From: Actinomadura_C alba
GTDB taxonomy: Bacteria; Actinomycetota; Actinomycetes; Streptosporangiales; Streptosporangiaceae
DNA length: 64,000 bases
Reading direction: 5' to 3'
Assembly: GCF_039530285.1 (NCBI RefSeq)
Contig: NZ_BAAAOK010000004.1
Span: 1 to 64,000, forward strand
The translations under genes were made by a program, and so were the position numbers. How positions within the stretch are numbered: the first letter of the stretch is position 1; every line of letters begins with the position of its first letter. Positions 54,452-63,734 of the stretch are shown in pieces. The notes under the pieces are model-generated. The model searched no databases. It was given only the letters and a program-made list of their open reading frames with translations, and was not told the DNA's origin.

Positions 54452-56949
54452 GCAGAGCGTCCAAGACACGCTCCAGCCGGTTGGCGGTGCGGTACTTCGA
54501 CGACCGCATCCTGCTGACCGACAGTGCGGCGTGGGCCTATTTCCGGCTCCCCACAGTGTCCTACGAGTTCACCACCGGCGAGGAGCGCGAGGCGCTCGCG
54601 ACCAACATCACGATCGCCCTCGCGGGCATCCGCATGCAGGACGCCGAGGTGCATCTGCGGATCGCGCATCGCACCTACCCCGCGGCCGAGTGGGCGCTGA
54701 AGCTGGACGAGACCTCCGACCGCGGCACGGGCTGGCACGAGTACCTCGAGGAGATGTACGCCCACGTCTGGTCCAAGGACTTCTGGACCAAGGAGGTCTA
54801 CCTCGGTGTGCGCATCGGGGCCCGTGGCATGGGCGGGCAACTGTCCGGCGGCGTGCTGTCGCAGTTTCTCGGGTTCTACAAGCGCAGTGAGGAATCACTG
54901 GGTCTGCACGACGACGCGATCGACGCCAAGGAGATCGCGCGGTGGACCGAACAGGCGGAGCGGATCGGGCGCGCGCTCGGAGGCTCGGCCCTGTACGCGC
55001 GGCATGCGACGTCGACCCAGGTGGCCTGGCTGTTCCAGCACGCGGTGACGGCGTCACTGGCCGACCCGCCGCCGTCGGCGGTGCCGCGCCGCACGTGGGG
55101 AGCGGGTGAGATCGAGACCCTCATCGAGGGGGCGATCCACAACGGCAGGTCCCATCTGCGGATGGAGCAGCCCGGCGGAACCTCCTATCTCGCCTACCTG
55201 TCGTTCGCCCGGTTCCCCGACCTCATGCCGTTCCCCGACGGCGAGCCCTGGCTGCACTACGCCGATGCCCTGCCCTTCCCCGTTGAGATCAGCGCGCGGA
55301 TGAAGCTGATCCCACCGGCCAAGGCGTCCAAGGACGTGTCCCGCAAGCTGGCGCACGCTCGCGACATGGACCAGCACATCCGCGAGGCCGGCGCGGAGGC
55401 GCCGATCGCGCTGGCCGAGCAGATCGACGCCGCGCGGATGCTCGAGCACGGCATCACCAAGCAACGGCTGCCGTTCGTGTACGGCTGGAACCGGCTGATC
55501 GTCAGTGCGCACACCGAGGAACTGCTCCTGCAGAGGGTCGACGCGGTGGTCGAGCACTACCGCGACATCGGCATCGACGTGGTCAACTCCACCGGTGACC
55601 AGTTCTCGCTGTTCTGCGAGTCGCTTCCGGGGGATCGGCTCCGGCTCAACGCCTACGCTCAGCGGCAGCCGCTGCGCACCATCGCGGGCGGGATGCCGAT
55701 CGCGACGGTCGACCTCGGCGACCGGATCGACGAGGTCGGCGGCGGCTGGGTCGGCCCGTACATCGGTGAGACGCTGGGCCGCGCCCGCTCGATCGTGCAC
55801 TTCGATCCGCTGGTGGCGGCGGCTCGTAACCGGCCCACCGCGGTGGCCATCACCGGTGAGCCGGGCGGCGGCAAGACGACCCTGGCCCTGCTGCTGATCT
55901 ACCAGATGGCACTGCGCGGGGTGACCATCGCGGCGATCGACCCCAAGGGCGATGCGGAGTCGCTGGTCGAGTTGCTGCAGTCACGTGGCCGCAAGGCCCG
56001 CATCCTGCCGCTCGGATCGGCCGCGCCCGGCCTGCTGGATCCCTTCAGCTTCGGGGACGACCTGGCCGCGAAGAAAACGATGGCGACCGAGACGCTGCGG
56101 CTGCTGCTCCCGCGCATGTCCGAAGAGCGCGAATCGGCGATGATCCAGGCGGTCGGTGCCGTGGCCAACGCCGATCAGCCCTGTCTCGGCAAGGTGGTCG
56201 ACTATCTCGAGGGGTCGTCCGATCCGGCCTCCAAGAACCTCGGCGCGGTGCTGCGATCGATGTCGGAGATGCGGCTCGCCCGGCTCTGCTTCGACCCCTC
56301 GGGTGGCGAGCGCATCGACACGGCCGGCTGGACCACCGTCTTCACCCTGGGCGGCCTCACGCTGCCGGACGTGGCCATCTCCCGTGAGGACTACTCCTAC
56401 GAGCAGCGTCTGTCGGTCGCGCTGATGTACCTCGTGTCGCAGTTCGCCCGGAGGCTGATGCACGGACTCGACCGGCGGCTACCGAAAGCGATCTTCCTGG
56501 ACGAGGCGTGGGCCATCACATCGACACCCGAGGGCGCCAAGCTGATTCCGGAAGTGTCGCGGATGGGGCGTTCTCGCAACACTGCGTTGATTCTGGTCTC
56601 ACAGAACGCCGGTGACCTCTTGAATGAGCAGGTGACCAACTGTCTGTCATCGGTGTTCACGTTCCGTTCCTCGGAGCGCGTCGAGGTCGGGAACGTGATG
56701 GCGCTGCTCGGAGTCGAGCCGTCCGAGGAGCACATGGCCGTGCTGCGCAATCTCGGCAACGGCGAGTGCGTCTTCCGTGATCTCGACGGGCGGGCCGGCC
56801 GCATCGGCGTCGACCTGATCTCCGAAGAGCTGCAGCGCTGGCTCGACACCAACCCGACACACGCCCGACCACGCTCGCCTGGGGAGACGGGACTGGTCGA
56901 TGAGGGGCCCATGTCCGCGGGGGTAGGAACCGAGGAGGTCACTCGATGA
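54448..56949 (+). CDS. VirB4/TraC-like type IV secretion ATPase
   Basis: Protein of 833 aa (MSRASKTRSSRLAVRYFDDR). The N-terminal ~430 residues are the VirB4 accessory region. The motor domain carries Walker A VAITGEPGGGKTTLALLLIY, the segment VTIAAIDPKGDAESLVELLQ, Walker B LPKAIFLDEAWAITSTPEGA, SRMGRSRNTALILVSQNAGD and a final FTFRSSERVEVGNVMALLGV. VirB4 proteins energise assembly and substrate transfer in type IV systems. No membrane segment is present. It overlaps the next gene by 4 bp. Confidence 0.85.
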   Translation: MSRASKTRSSRLAVRYFDDRILLTDSAAWAYFRLPTVSYEFTTGEEREALATNITIALAGIRMQDAEVHLRIAHRTYPAAEWALKLDETSDRGTGWHEYLEEMYAHVWSKDFWTKEVYLGVRIGARGMGGQLSGGVLSQFLGFYKRSEESLGLHDDAIDAKEIARWTEQAERIGRALGGSALYARHATSTQVAWLFQHAVTASLADPPPSAVPRRTWGAGEIETLIEGAIHNGRSHLRMEQPGGTSYLAYLSFARFPDLMPFPDGEPWLHYADALPFPVEISARMKLIPPAKASKDVSRKLAHARDMDQHIREAGAEAPIALAEQIDAARMLEHGITKQRLPFVYGWNRLIVSAHTEELLLQRVDAVVEHYRDIGIDVVNSTGDQFSLFCESLPGDRLRLNAYAQRQPLRTIAGGMPIATVDLGDRIDEVGGGWVGPYIGETLGRARSIVHFDPLVAAARNRPTAVAITGEPGGGKTTLALLLIYQMALRGVTIAAIDPKGDAESLVELLQSRGRKARILPLGSAAPGLLDPFSFGDDLAAKKTMATETLRLLLPRMSEERESAMIQAVGAVANADQPCLGKVVDYLEGSSDPASKNLGAVLRSMSEMRLARLCFDPSGGERIDTAGWTTVFTLGGLTLPDVAISREDYSYEQRLSVALMYLVSQFARRLMHGLDRRLPKAIFLDEAWAITSTPEGAKLIPEVSRMGRSRNTALILVSQNAGDLLNEQVTNCLSSVFTFRSSERVEVGNVMALLGVEPSEEHMAVLRNLGNGECVFRDLDGRAGRIGVDLISEELQRWLDTNPTHARPRSPGETGLVDEGPMSAGVGTEEVTR

Positions 56950-59453
56950 GACACCCCCACCTCGCCCTGCCGCTACGGTCGGGGCGTGGCCGCTCGACGC
57001 GCCCGCGGAACGGCTTCACGGCGCTCCTGTCACGTGGCAGGGCCATCGGACGGGCGGTGCGGCCGAGGCCCCGTAGGGCCCGCAGATCGGTCGTCCTCCT
57101 CTTCACGATGGCCATGCTCTTCCTGCTCAGCCCCTTGAGCCCGGCGAGTGCCGCGCCACCCCTGCCCAATCCCAACGACGCGTGCTCGCCGGCGGCCAAT
57201 CCCGCACCCGAGGCCTACGGCTCGGGTGTCGACGGCATGATCAAGCAGCCGGACTACCCGAGCGAAGAGCTGAAGAAGACGCCTCCCCAGCAGCTCACCT
57301 ACTACGACCGGTACGGGACCATGGGCCAGTACTGGCACGCGGTCGACATGGGCTGCGCGGACGCGATGGCGATGATGGGCAATGCCGTCGGGAACACCAT
57401 GTTCACGTTGGCGAAGGCCATCGATCGCACGACGATCGCCGTCTATCAGGCCGCGGCGTCGGAATCGCTGCTGGGGTGGTTGAAGAAGACCGTCGATGGT
57501 GTCATCAGCGGAATCGGCAAGACGTTCGGCGCCCAGTACTGGACATGGGTCGTCATCCTCGGTGCGATGTGGCTGGCCTGGATGGGGCTGTTGCGACGGC
57601 GGGCCAGCAAGGTGGCCGAGGGCACCATCTGGATGGTCGCGGCGATGGTCGGGCTGATCTGGCTGGTGGCGCGCCCAGCCGATTTCACGACGCTCGGTAC
57701 CAAGGTGTCCGAAGCCACCAGCGTGGCTTTCAACGCCGCTCTGCCGCAGAGCGATACCAAGGGCACGGTCTGCGTGCCACCGCCCGCCGGTCAGAAGCCG
57801 CCGAACGCGGCGAATCTGGATGCCACCACCCGGAACGCGAACGGACTCTGGGTGGCGTTGGTCTGCAAGCCCTGGCTGATGGGCGAATTCGGCACCACCG
57901 ACCCCAACAGCAAGATCGTCAAAGACAACGCGGACAAGCTTCTCTGGTCCCAGGCGGTCGACCTGTCAGAGACCTACGGCGGCCGGCCGGTCGACCTCGA
58001 AAAGAAGGCGGACGCCTACAAGGAAGTCGCCGACGACATCAAGGAGAACCACCCCGGCGTCTATTCGACGTTCCAGGGAAAGCAGTGGACCAGCCGGCTG
58101 GCCGTGGCGTTCGGCGCGATGTTCGCCGCTCTGGTGGCCGGGTTGCTGATCATGGTGATCGCCATCGCCCTGATCGTGGTGAAGATCGCCTTTCTGCTGC
58201 TGCTCGTCGCCGGGCCGATCTTCCTCGGCATCGGCATCCATCCGGGCATCGGCCGCGTGATCGCGATCCGCTGGCTGGAGCTCCTGCTGTCCATGCTCCT
58301 GAAACAGGCGGCACTGATAGGAGTGCTGTCACTGCTGCTCTGGGCCTATGGGCTCATCCTCGGTGAGACCCTGCCGTGGGGCCTGCAGATCCTGTTGATC
58401 GCTCTGGTGACGGGCGCCGCATTCGTCTATCGCAAACCCTTCCAGCACTTGTTCGCCTCGGTGGGTTACTCCGCTGTGGGCTCCAAGGCCAAGAGTGACG
58501 CGCACCTGGAGAAGTCGATCAGTGAGGTGCGCAAGAACACGGCCTCCGTGGCCACCGCGGCGGTACCCGGCGCCGCCGGTTACCGGCTGGCCAGGTGGGG
58601 CAAGCGCGATTCCACCGAGCCCGGCGCGCTCGCCGACGCCACGGCCGCTGGTGGCCAGGGTGCGGACGGTTCCGGTGCCGATTCCGCCGGAGTCATGGCG
58701 GGCAGGGCGGGTGCCGCGGACGGCGGCACGGGGGCGGTCGTCGCCGGAGCGGGGCGGTCGCGCGCGGGAGCGCCGCCGCTCAACCTCTCGTCCCGTGGCG
58801 GATCACCGGGCCGCGGGTCCGGAGCCCCTGCGGTGGGGACCGGCGGCCGGGCGGCCGGCGGCGGTGGCGGTCTCAGTTCCGCTCGCGGCGCCGGCCCGAA
58901 GGCCGCAGGACCGGCGCGCGCGACCGACGGAGGGCGCGCACCGGCCGGTGGCGGTTCGGGTGGACCGTCCGGTGGCGGTTCGGGTGGAGCCGCCGGAGGC
59001 TCGGGCGGCTCGCGACCCACGGCTCCGCCCAGTGGCCCTCCGGGTACTTCGCGTCCCACGAGCTGGGGAGGCGGGCGTAGCACCACGGGCGGGGGCGGTG
59101 GGGCGTCCGGCGGCGGGAAGTCCCGTGGCGGAGGCGGTGGCTCGGACGGCAACGGTTCTCGCGGCGGAGGCGGTGGCCGGGGCGGCTGGTTCGGCGGCAG
59201 GTCGAACGGGGGCTCATCCGGCGATGGAGGCGGTGGTGGCTCCGTGCGGGGCGGCGGATCAGGCGGTGGTGCCGGCCGTTCCGCCGGCAAGAACCGCGGA
59301 TCGGACCCCGCGTCCAGAGTGCCCAGGCCGCGTTCCGAGAGCGAGAGCGGCCCGCGTGACGATCGGCGGCCGCCGCCGCTGTGGGGCGGGGAGCGGGCGG
59401 ACGGCGAGCCTTCGATGCCGTTCTGGCTGCGGCCCGTGGACCGGGATGACTGA
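56946..59453 (+). CDS. VirB6/TrbL-like polytopic membrane protein with Gly-rich tail
   Basis: Protein of 835 aa from the ATG at 56946. A signal segment (VVLLFTMAMLFLLSPLSPAS) ends near an Ala-x-Ala site. An extracytoplasmic region (LTYYDRYGTMGQYWHAVDMG) and at least six membrane segments follow, including YWTWVVILGAMWLAWMGLLR, LVAGLLIMVIAIALIVVKIA and LLVAGPIFLGIGIHPGIGRV. The last ~290 residues are Gly/Ser-rich low complexity (GGGSGGPSGGGSGGAAGGSG), ending in a basic/acidic stretch. It is probably the membrane channel component of the operon's machine. Confidence 0.78.
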   Translation: MRHPHLALPLRSGRGRSTRPRNGFTALLSRGRAIGRAVRPRPRRARRSVVLLFTMAMLFLLSPLSPASAAPPLPNPNDACSPAANPAPEAYGSGVDGMIKQPDYPSEELKKTPPQQLTYYDRYGTMGQYWHAVDMGCADAMAMMGNAVGNTMFTLAKAIDRTTIAVYQAAASESLLGWLKKTVDGVISGIGKTFGAQYWTWVVILGAMWLAWMGLLRRRASKVAEGTIWMVAAMVGLIWLVARPADFTTLGTKVSEATSVAFNAALPQSDTKGTVCVPPPAGQKPPNAANLDATTRNANGLWVALVCKPWLMGEFGTTDPNSKIVKDNADKLLWSQAVDLSETYGGRPVDLEKKADAYKEVADDIKENHPGVYSTFQGKQWTSRLAVAFGAMFAALVAGLLIMVIAIALIVVKIAFLLLLVAGPIFLGIGIHPGIGRVIAIRWLELLLSMLLKQAALIGVLSLLLWAYGLILGETLPWGLQILLIALVTGAAFVYRKPFQHLFASVGYSAVGSKAKSDAHLEKSISEVRKNTASVATAAVPGAAGYRLARWGKRDSTEPGALADATAAGGQGADGSGADSAGVMAGRAGAADGGTGAVVAGAGRSRAGAPPLNLSSRGGSPGRGSGAPAVGTGGRAAGGGGGLSSARGAGPKAAGPARATDGGRAPAGGGSGGPSGGGSGGAAGGSGGSRPTAPPSGPPGTSRPTSWGGGRSTTGGGGGASGGGKSRGGGGGSDGNGSRGGGGGRGGWFGGRSNGGSSGDGGGGGSVRGGGSGGGAGRSAGKNRGSDPASRVPRPRSESESGPRDDRRPPPLWGGERADGEPSMPFWLRPVDRDD

Positions 59454-59473
59454 GGCTGCCAGGTGATGCCGCG

Positions 59474-60112
59474 ATGGACCTGACAGATCGCCAGCGCAAG
59501 TTCACCTTCGTGGGTCTCGTGCTCGCGCTCGCCGGCGTGGGGATCTATCTCACGCTGCCCGCGAGGGGCGACGGGACCGAGCCGGTGGAGCAACGCCCGG
59601 CGACCAGCGCGCCCGCCGTTCCGGTCCCGCCGACGACGGCGCCGCCCGGCATCGAGTCGTCCGTCGCACCGGACGATTTCGACATCTACCGGCTGCTGCC
59701 CTTCTCGCGACGCGACTTCGCGGGCGCCGCCGATCTCGCGCAGCGCTTCACCGCGGCGTACGGGACGTACCGCTACGACGAGGACCCGAGGACGTACGTA
59801 CAGCGGCTGCGGGGGATGGTCACCGACCAGTTGCGCGCCGAGTTCGAACGCAGCTCCTCGGCGCCGGGGATGCTGGAAGAGCGGAAGGCGGGGCAGGTCG
59901 TCGCGGAGAGCACCGCCTCGGTGGACAGCATCCGCGACATCGAGGCGAATTCACTGATCTTCCTGGTCACCGGCCGGCAACAGCTCACCACCGCCGGGGT
60001 GAAGACCGAGGAGAGCAAGCGGTACGCCGTGACTGTCTCGCGGGACGGTGGTTCCTGGCGGATCTACGCCTTTGAGCCGGCCGGTCAAGGCCAGGCGGGT
60101 GACACGGGATGA
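59474..60112 (+). CDS. Bitopic membrane protein of the transfer-type operon
   Basis: Protein of 212 aa (MDLTDRQRKFTFVGLVLALA) with one N-terminal membrane helix, a Pro/Thr/Ala linker, and a ~130-residue extracytoplasmic domain (YRLLPFSRRDFAGAADLAQR, RAEFERSSSAPGMLEERKAG, SKRYAVTVSRDGGSWRIYAF) that ends like an NTF2/SnoaL-type fold. It may be a second VirB8-like piece. The stop overlaps the next start (ATGA). Confidence 0.7.
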   Translation: MDLTDRQRKFTFVGLVLALAGVGIYLTLPARGDGTEPVEQRPATSAPAVPVPPTTAPPGIESSVAPDDFDIYRLLPFSRRDFAGAADLAQRFTAAYGTYRYDEDPRTYVQRLRGMVTDQLRAEFERSSSAPGMLEERKAGQVVAESTASVDSIRDIEANSLIFLVTGRQQLTTAGVKTEESKRYAVTVSRDGGSWRIYAFEPAGQGQAGDTG

Positions 60113-61158
60113 GACGACGGCTGCTCATCCCTCTCGCCGTCGGCGGCACGGCCGTGCTATTCCTCGCTCTTCTCGTGGTACCGGTGTTCTTCGGCGCCAG
60201 CCAGTTCCTGTACGGCGGCGGAGCCGGCGGTGCCAACTGCGTCGATACCGCCGACGCGGCGGCGCAGCCCGCGGCGGCGACCGACGCGAGGGCGATACCG
60301 GCCGACTATCTGCGGCTTTACCAGAAGGCCGGCAAGGACTACGGCATGCCATGGAACGTCCTGGCCGGCATCGGCAAGGTCGAGACCGGTCATGGCACGT
60401 CAAGGCTTCCCGGTGTACGGAGCGGAGAGAACTACGCCGGCGCGGGCGGTCCGATGCAGTTCCTGGCCGCGACCTGGAAGGCCTTCGCGGTCGACGGCGA
60501 CAAGGACGGCAAGAAGGACCGCTATGACCCTGATGACGCGATTCCCGCAGCGGCGCGCTACCTGAAGCACAATGGTGCGCCGACCCGGATGCGCACTGCG
60601 ATCTTCATGTACAACCACTCGTGGGACTACGTGAACCTGGTCCTGTCCTGGGCCAAGCGCTATTCCAACGGGGGCTTCACCGTCGTCCAGGCGAACGGCC
60701 CGTCCTGCGCCGACACCGAGGGCCTCCCGGTGGCCGCGAGCGGACTGGTCTCCCGGATCATCACCTTCGCGATGGCGCAGCGCGGCAAGAGGTACATCTT
60801 CGGTGCGGCGGGTCCGGACGCCTGGGACTGCTCCAGTCTCATTCAGGCCGCCTACCGCGAGGTCGGAATCAGCATCCCGCGTACCACCTTCGAGCAATGG
60901 CCGTTCGGGGTGAGAGTGACCAAGGGCCAGGAGCAGCCCGGCGACCTGGTCTTCTTCAACTCCGGGCCCGGCACTGCGGCGGGAAGTCCCGGGCACGTCG
61001 GCATGGTGATCGGTGCCGGCAAGATGGTCGTAGCCCGTTGTTCCACCTGTGTCCCTAACATCGGCGTGCAGAACTACAAGATTCGCGGCGACTGGGTCGG
61101 GGTCACCCGCCCACTCGCCCGCCCCGAGATCAGCAGGCAGATCGACTCCCGGTCGTGA
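60109..61158 (+). CDS. Secreted transglycosylase-NlpC/P60 bifunctional wall hydrolase
   Basis: Protein of 349 aa. A signal anchor (LIPLAVGGTAVLFLALLVVP) is followed by a lytic transglycosylase domain with catalytic Glu in GIGKVETGHGTSRLPG and AGAGGPMQFLAATWKAFAVD. A C-terminal NlpC/P60 domain has Cys in DAWDCSSLIQAAYREVGISI and His in GSPGHVGMVIGAGK. This SLT plus NlpC/P60 layout is that of VirB1/TcpG-like enzymes that open the wall for a secretion channel. It is last in the operon. Confidence 0.87.
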   Translation: MRRRLLIPLAVGGTAVLFLALLVVPVFFGASQFLYGGGAGGANCVDTADAAAQPAAATDARAIPADYLRLYQKAGKDYGMPWNVLAGIGKVETGHGTSRLPGVRSGENYAGAGGPMQFLAATWKAFAVDGDKDGKKDRYDPDDAIPAAARYLKHNGAPTRMRTAIFMYNHSWDYVNLVLSWAKRYSNGGFTVVQANGPSCADTEGLPVAASGLVSRIITFAMAQRGKRYIFGAAGPDAWDCSSLIQAAYREVGISIPRTTFEQWPFGVRVTKGQEQPGDLVFFNSGPGTAAGSPGHVGMVIGAGKMVVARCSTCVPNIGVQNYKIRGDWVGVTRPLARPEISRQIDSRS

Positions 61159-61283
61159 CCGCTCCGTCCACGTCTGTCCAGGTCAACCGGTACGAGGTGA
61201 CGGGCGAGGTGGTGTCGCCGGGTGTCGCTGGGTACGACTTGATCATCGGGACGGAATGACCCGCGAGGGAGTGGGAGGGCAGG

Positions 61284-61673
61284 GTGGGAGTCGAGGTCGT
61301 GGTGGTGGGGGCAGCGATCATCGAGGATGGCAGGCTGCTCTCGGCGCAGCGTGCCGAACCGGCCGAACTGGCCGGCGGGTGGGAGTTCCCGGGTGGCAAG
61401 GTCGACCCCGGCGAATCGGACGAGGACGCGCTGATCCGTGAGTGCGTCGAGGAACTCGGCGTCAAGGTCAAGCTGACCGACCGCGTCGGTGGCGACTGGC
61501 CGCTGGGGCGGCAGAGTATCCTGCGGGTCTGGACCGCCGAGATCCTGGAAGGCAGGCCTCAGGCGTTGGAGCACACCGCCCTGCGCTGGCTGACCGCCGA
61601 CGAGCTCTATGACGTCGACTGGCTTCCGGGGGACCTGCCACTCGTCGAGGAGGTCCGTACGCGTCTGCGCTGA
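61284..61673 (+). CDS. mutT: NUDIX hydrolase, MutT-like 8-oxo-dGTP diphosphatase
   Basis: Protein of 129 aa from the GTG at 61284 (VGVEVVVVGAAIIEDGRLLS). The complete Nudix box is GGKVDPGESDEDALIRECVE then ELGVKVKL (G-x5-E-x7-REx2EExG). GWEFPGGK and LRWLTADELYDVDWLPGDLP are typical of MutT. It would clean oxidised dGTP from the nucleotide pool. Position just before typA recalls Rv1160 (mutT2) near Rv1165. Confidence 0.9.
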   Translation: MGVEVVVVGAAIIEDGRLLSAQRAEPAELAGGWEFPGGKVDPGESDEDALIRECVEELGVKVKLTDRVGGDWPLGRQSILRVWTAEILEGRPQALEHTALRWLTADELYDVDWLPGDLPLVEEVRTRLR

Positions 61674-61743
61674 GCGGCGCCGCTCCCACCCGCCGCCGGC
61701 GGCCGTGCGGCACCGACCGACCGGAAGCGCCCTCCCGCCAAAG

Positions 61744-61749
61744 TAAACT
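61744..61749 (+). promoter_or_regulatory. Probable -10 of typA
   Basis: TAAACT in an AT-richer stretch (AAAGTAAACTGATG) 56 bp before the typA ATG. No clear -35 is visible. Confidence 0.3.
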
Positions 61750-61805
61750 GATGTGTGCCGCGATGTTCCGCGGTGACTCCCGAACCCAGACCCAAGCGAG
61801 TTCGC

Positions 61806-63659
61806 ATGCCCATCTCCACGCGCGATGACCTCCGGAACGTCGCGATCGTCGCTCACGTCGACCATGGGAAGACCACCCTGGTCGACGCCATGCTGTGGCA
61901 GTCCGGTGCCTTCCGCGAAAACCAGGACGTCGATGAGCGCGTCATGGACTCCAATGATCTGGAGCGCGAGAAGGGCATCACGATCCTCGCCAAGAACACC
62001 GCGGTGAAGCACGGGGGGCTGACGATCAACATCATCGACACCCCCGGCCACGCCGACTTCGGCGGTGAGGTCGAGCGGGGCCTGTCGATGGTGGACGGAG
62101 TCGTCCTGCTCGTCGACGCCAGTGAAGGTCCGCTCCCGCAGACCCGGTTCGTGCTCCGGAAGGCGCTTCAGGCGAAGCTGCCGGTCATTCTCGTCGTCAA
62201 CAAGGTCGACCGGCCCGACGCCCGGATCAGCGAGGTCGTCGACGAGACCTACGAGCTGTTCATGGACCTCGACGCGAGCGAGGACCAGATCGACTTTCCC
62301 ATCGTCTACGCCTCCGCCCGGGCCGGGCGGGCCGGTCTGAGCCAGCCGCCGAACGGTGGCATGCCGGACAGCGAGGATCTGGAGCCGCTGTTCCAGGTGA
62401 TCCGCGAGACGATCCCGGCACCCTCGTACGACCCGGACACGCCGCTGCAGGCCCACGTGACGAACCTCGACGCTTCGAGCTACCTGGGGCGGATCGCGCT
62501 GTGCCGGGTGCACGCGGGCACGATCAAGAAGGGGCAGCAGGTCGCCTGGTGCAAGCACGACGGCTCCATCGCCCGAGTGAAGATCACCGAGCTGCTCATG
62601 ACCGACGCGCTCGAGCGCAAGCCGGCCGAGGAGGCCGGCCCTGGGGACATCATCGCCATCGCGGGCATCCCCGACATCATGATCGGGGACACGCTCGCCG
62701 ACCCCGAGGACCCGCGCCCGCTGCCGCTGATCACCGTGGACGAACCCGCCATCTCCATGACCCTCGGGACGAACACCGGGCCGCTCTCCGGCCGGGAGAA
62801 GGGCACGAAGGTCACCGCGCGGCTGGTGAAGGACCGGCTCGACCGGGAGTTGATCGGTAACGTCTCCATCAGGATGCTGCCCACCGAGCGTCCCGACGCC
62901 TGGGAGGTGCAGGGCCGTGGCGAGCTGGCCCTGGCCATCCTGGTCGAGACGATGCGCCGGGAGGGCTACGAGCTCACCATCGGCAAGCCCCAGGTCGTCA
63001 CCAAGGAGATCGACGGGAAGCTGCACGAGCCGGTGGAGCGCCTCACGGTCGACGCTCCCGAGGAGTATCTCGGCGCGATCACTCAGCTGCTCGCGGTGCG
63101 CAAGGGCCGGATGGAGCAGATGACCAACCACGGAACCGGCTGGATCCGGATGGAGTTCCTGGTCCCGGCGCGCGGCCTGATCGGCTTCCGTACCGAGTTC
63201 CTCACCGAGACCCGCGGTACCGGGATCGCCCACCAGGTCTTCGAGGGCTACGAGCCGTGGTTCGGCGAGCTGCGCACCCGGCCGACCGGCTCGCTCGTGT
63301 CCGACCGGGTCGGCGCCGCGACCGCCTACGCCATGTTCAACCTCCAGGAGCGCGGCTCGATGTTCGTCGAGCCCGGCGCCGAGGTCTACGAGGGCATGAT
63401 CATCGGCGAGAACTCCCGCGCCGACGACATGGACGTCAACATCACCAAGGAGAAGCAGAAGACCAACGTGCGGTCCTCGACTGCGGAGACGTTCGAGCGG
63501 CTGACTCCGCCACGGGTGCTGAGCCTGGAGGCCGCGCTCGAGTTCGTCGCCGACGACGAGTGCGTGGAGCTCACGCCCGCCGCGATCCGGCTGCGCAAGG
63601 TCGTTCTCGACGGCAAGGAGCGCGAGCGCACACGCGCTCGCTCCAAGCGCGCTGGCTGA
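61806..63659 (+). CDS. typA: Translational GTPase TypA/BipA
   Basis: Protein of 617 aa from the ATG at 61806 (MPISTRDDLRNVAIVAHVDH). G1 is AHVDHGKTTLVDAM, G2 lies in ERVMDSNDLEREKGITILAK, G3 is DTPGHADFGGEVERGLSMVD, and G4 is VVNKVDRPDAR. Elongation-factor domains II, III and V and the TypA-specific C-terminal domain follow, including GRGELALAILVETMRREGYE. It assists 50S ribosome assembly and stress adaptation. Length is normal. Confidence 0.96.
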   Translation: MPISTRDDLRNVAIVAHVDHGKTTLVDAMLWQSGAFRENQDVDERVMDSNDLEREKGITILAKNTAVKHGGLTINIIDTPGHADFGGEVERGLSMVDGVVLLVDASEGPLPQTRFVLRKALQAKLPVILVVNKVDRPDARISEVVDETYELFMDLDASEDQIDFPIVYASARAGRAGLSQPPNGGMPDSEDLEPLFQVIRETIPAPSYDPDTPLQAHVTNLDASSYLGRIALCRVHAGTIKKGQQVAWCKHDGSIARVKITELLMTDALERKPAEEAGPGDIIAIAGIPDIMIGDTLADPEDPRPLPLITVDEPAISMTLGTNTGPLSGREKGTKVTARLVKDRLDRELIGNVSIRMLPTERPDAWEVQGRGELALAILVETMRREGYELTIGKPQVVTKEIDGKLHEPVERLTVDAPEEYLGAITQLLAVRKGRMEQMTNHGTGWIRMEFLVPARGLIGFRTEFLTETRGTGIAHQVFEGYEPWFGELRTRPTGSLVSDRVGAATAYAMFNLQERGSMFVEPGAEVYEGMIIGENSRADDMDVNITKEKQKTNVRSSTAETFERLTPPRVLSLEAALEFVADDECVELTPAAIRLRKVVLDGKERERTRARSKRAG

Positions 63660-63695
63660 CCCGGTCCGGTCTGGTGGGTCCGATCCGGCCCGCTG

Positions 63696-63723
63696 TGGCA
63701 CCGGCGAGCGCTCGCCGGTGCCA
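63696..63723. terminator. Perfect palindrome between typA and the carboxypeptidase gene
   Basis: TGGCACCGGCGAGC (63696-63709) is followed immediately by its exact reverse complement GCTCGCCGGTGCCA (63710-63723). It lies between convergent genes and probably terminates both. Confidence 0.65.
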
Positions 63724-63734
63724 CGCGGTCTCGG

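Noticed and set aside
59050..59310. Gly-rich repeats considered as a CRISPR-like or PE_PGRS-like array
   Set aside because: They are imperfect, in-frame low-complexity codons within the VirB6-like protein, without regular spacers.
58580..59593. Pro-rich 337-codon minus-strand frame
   Set aside because: Mirror of the Gly-rich tail of the VirB6-like protein.
61074..63701. 875-codon minus-strand frame
   Set aside because: Antisense of mutT and typA; length results from GC bias, and no start context or domain is seen.
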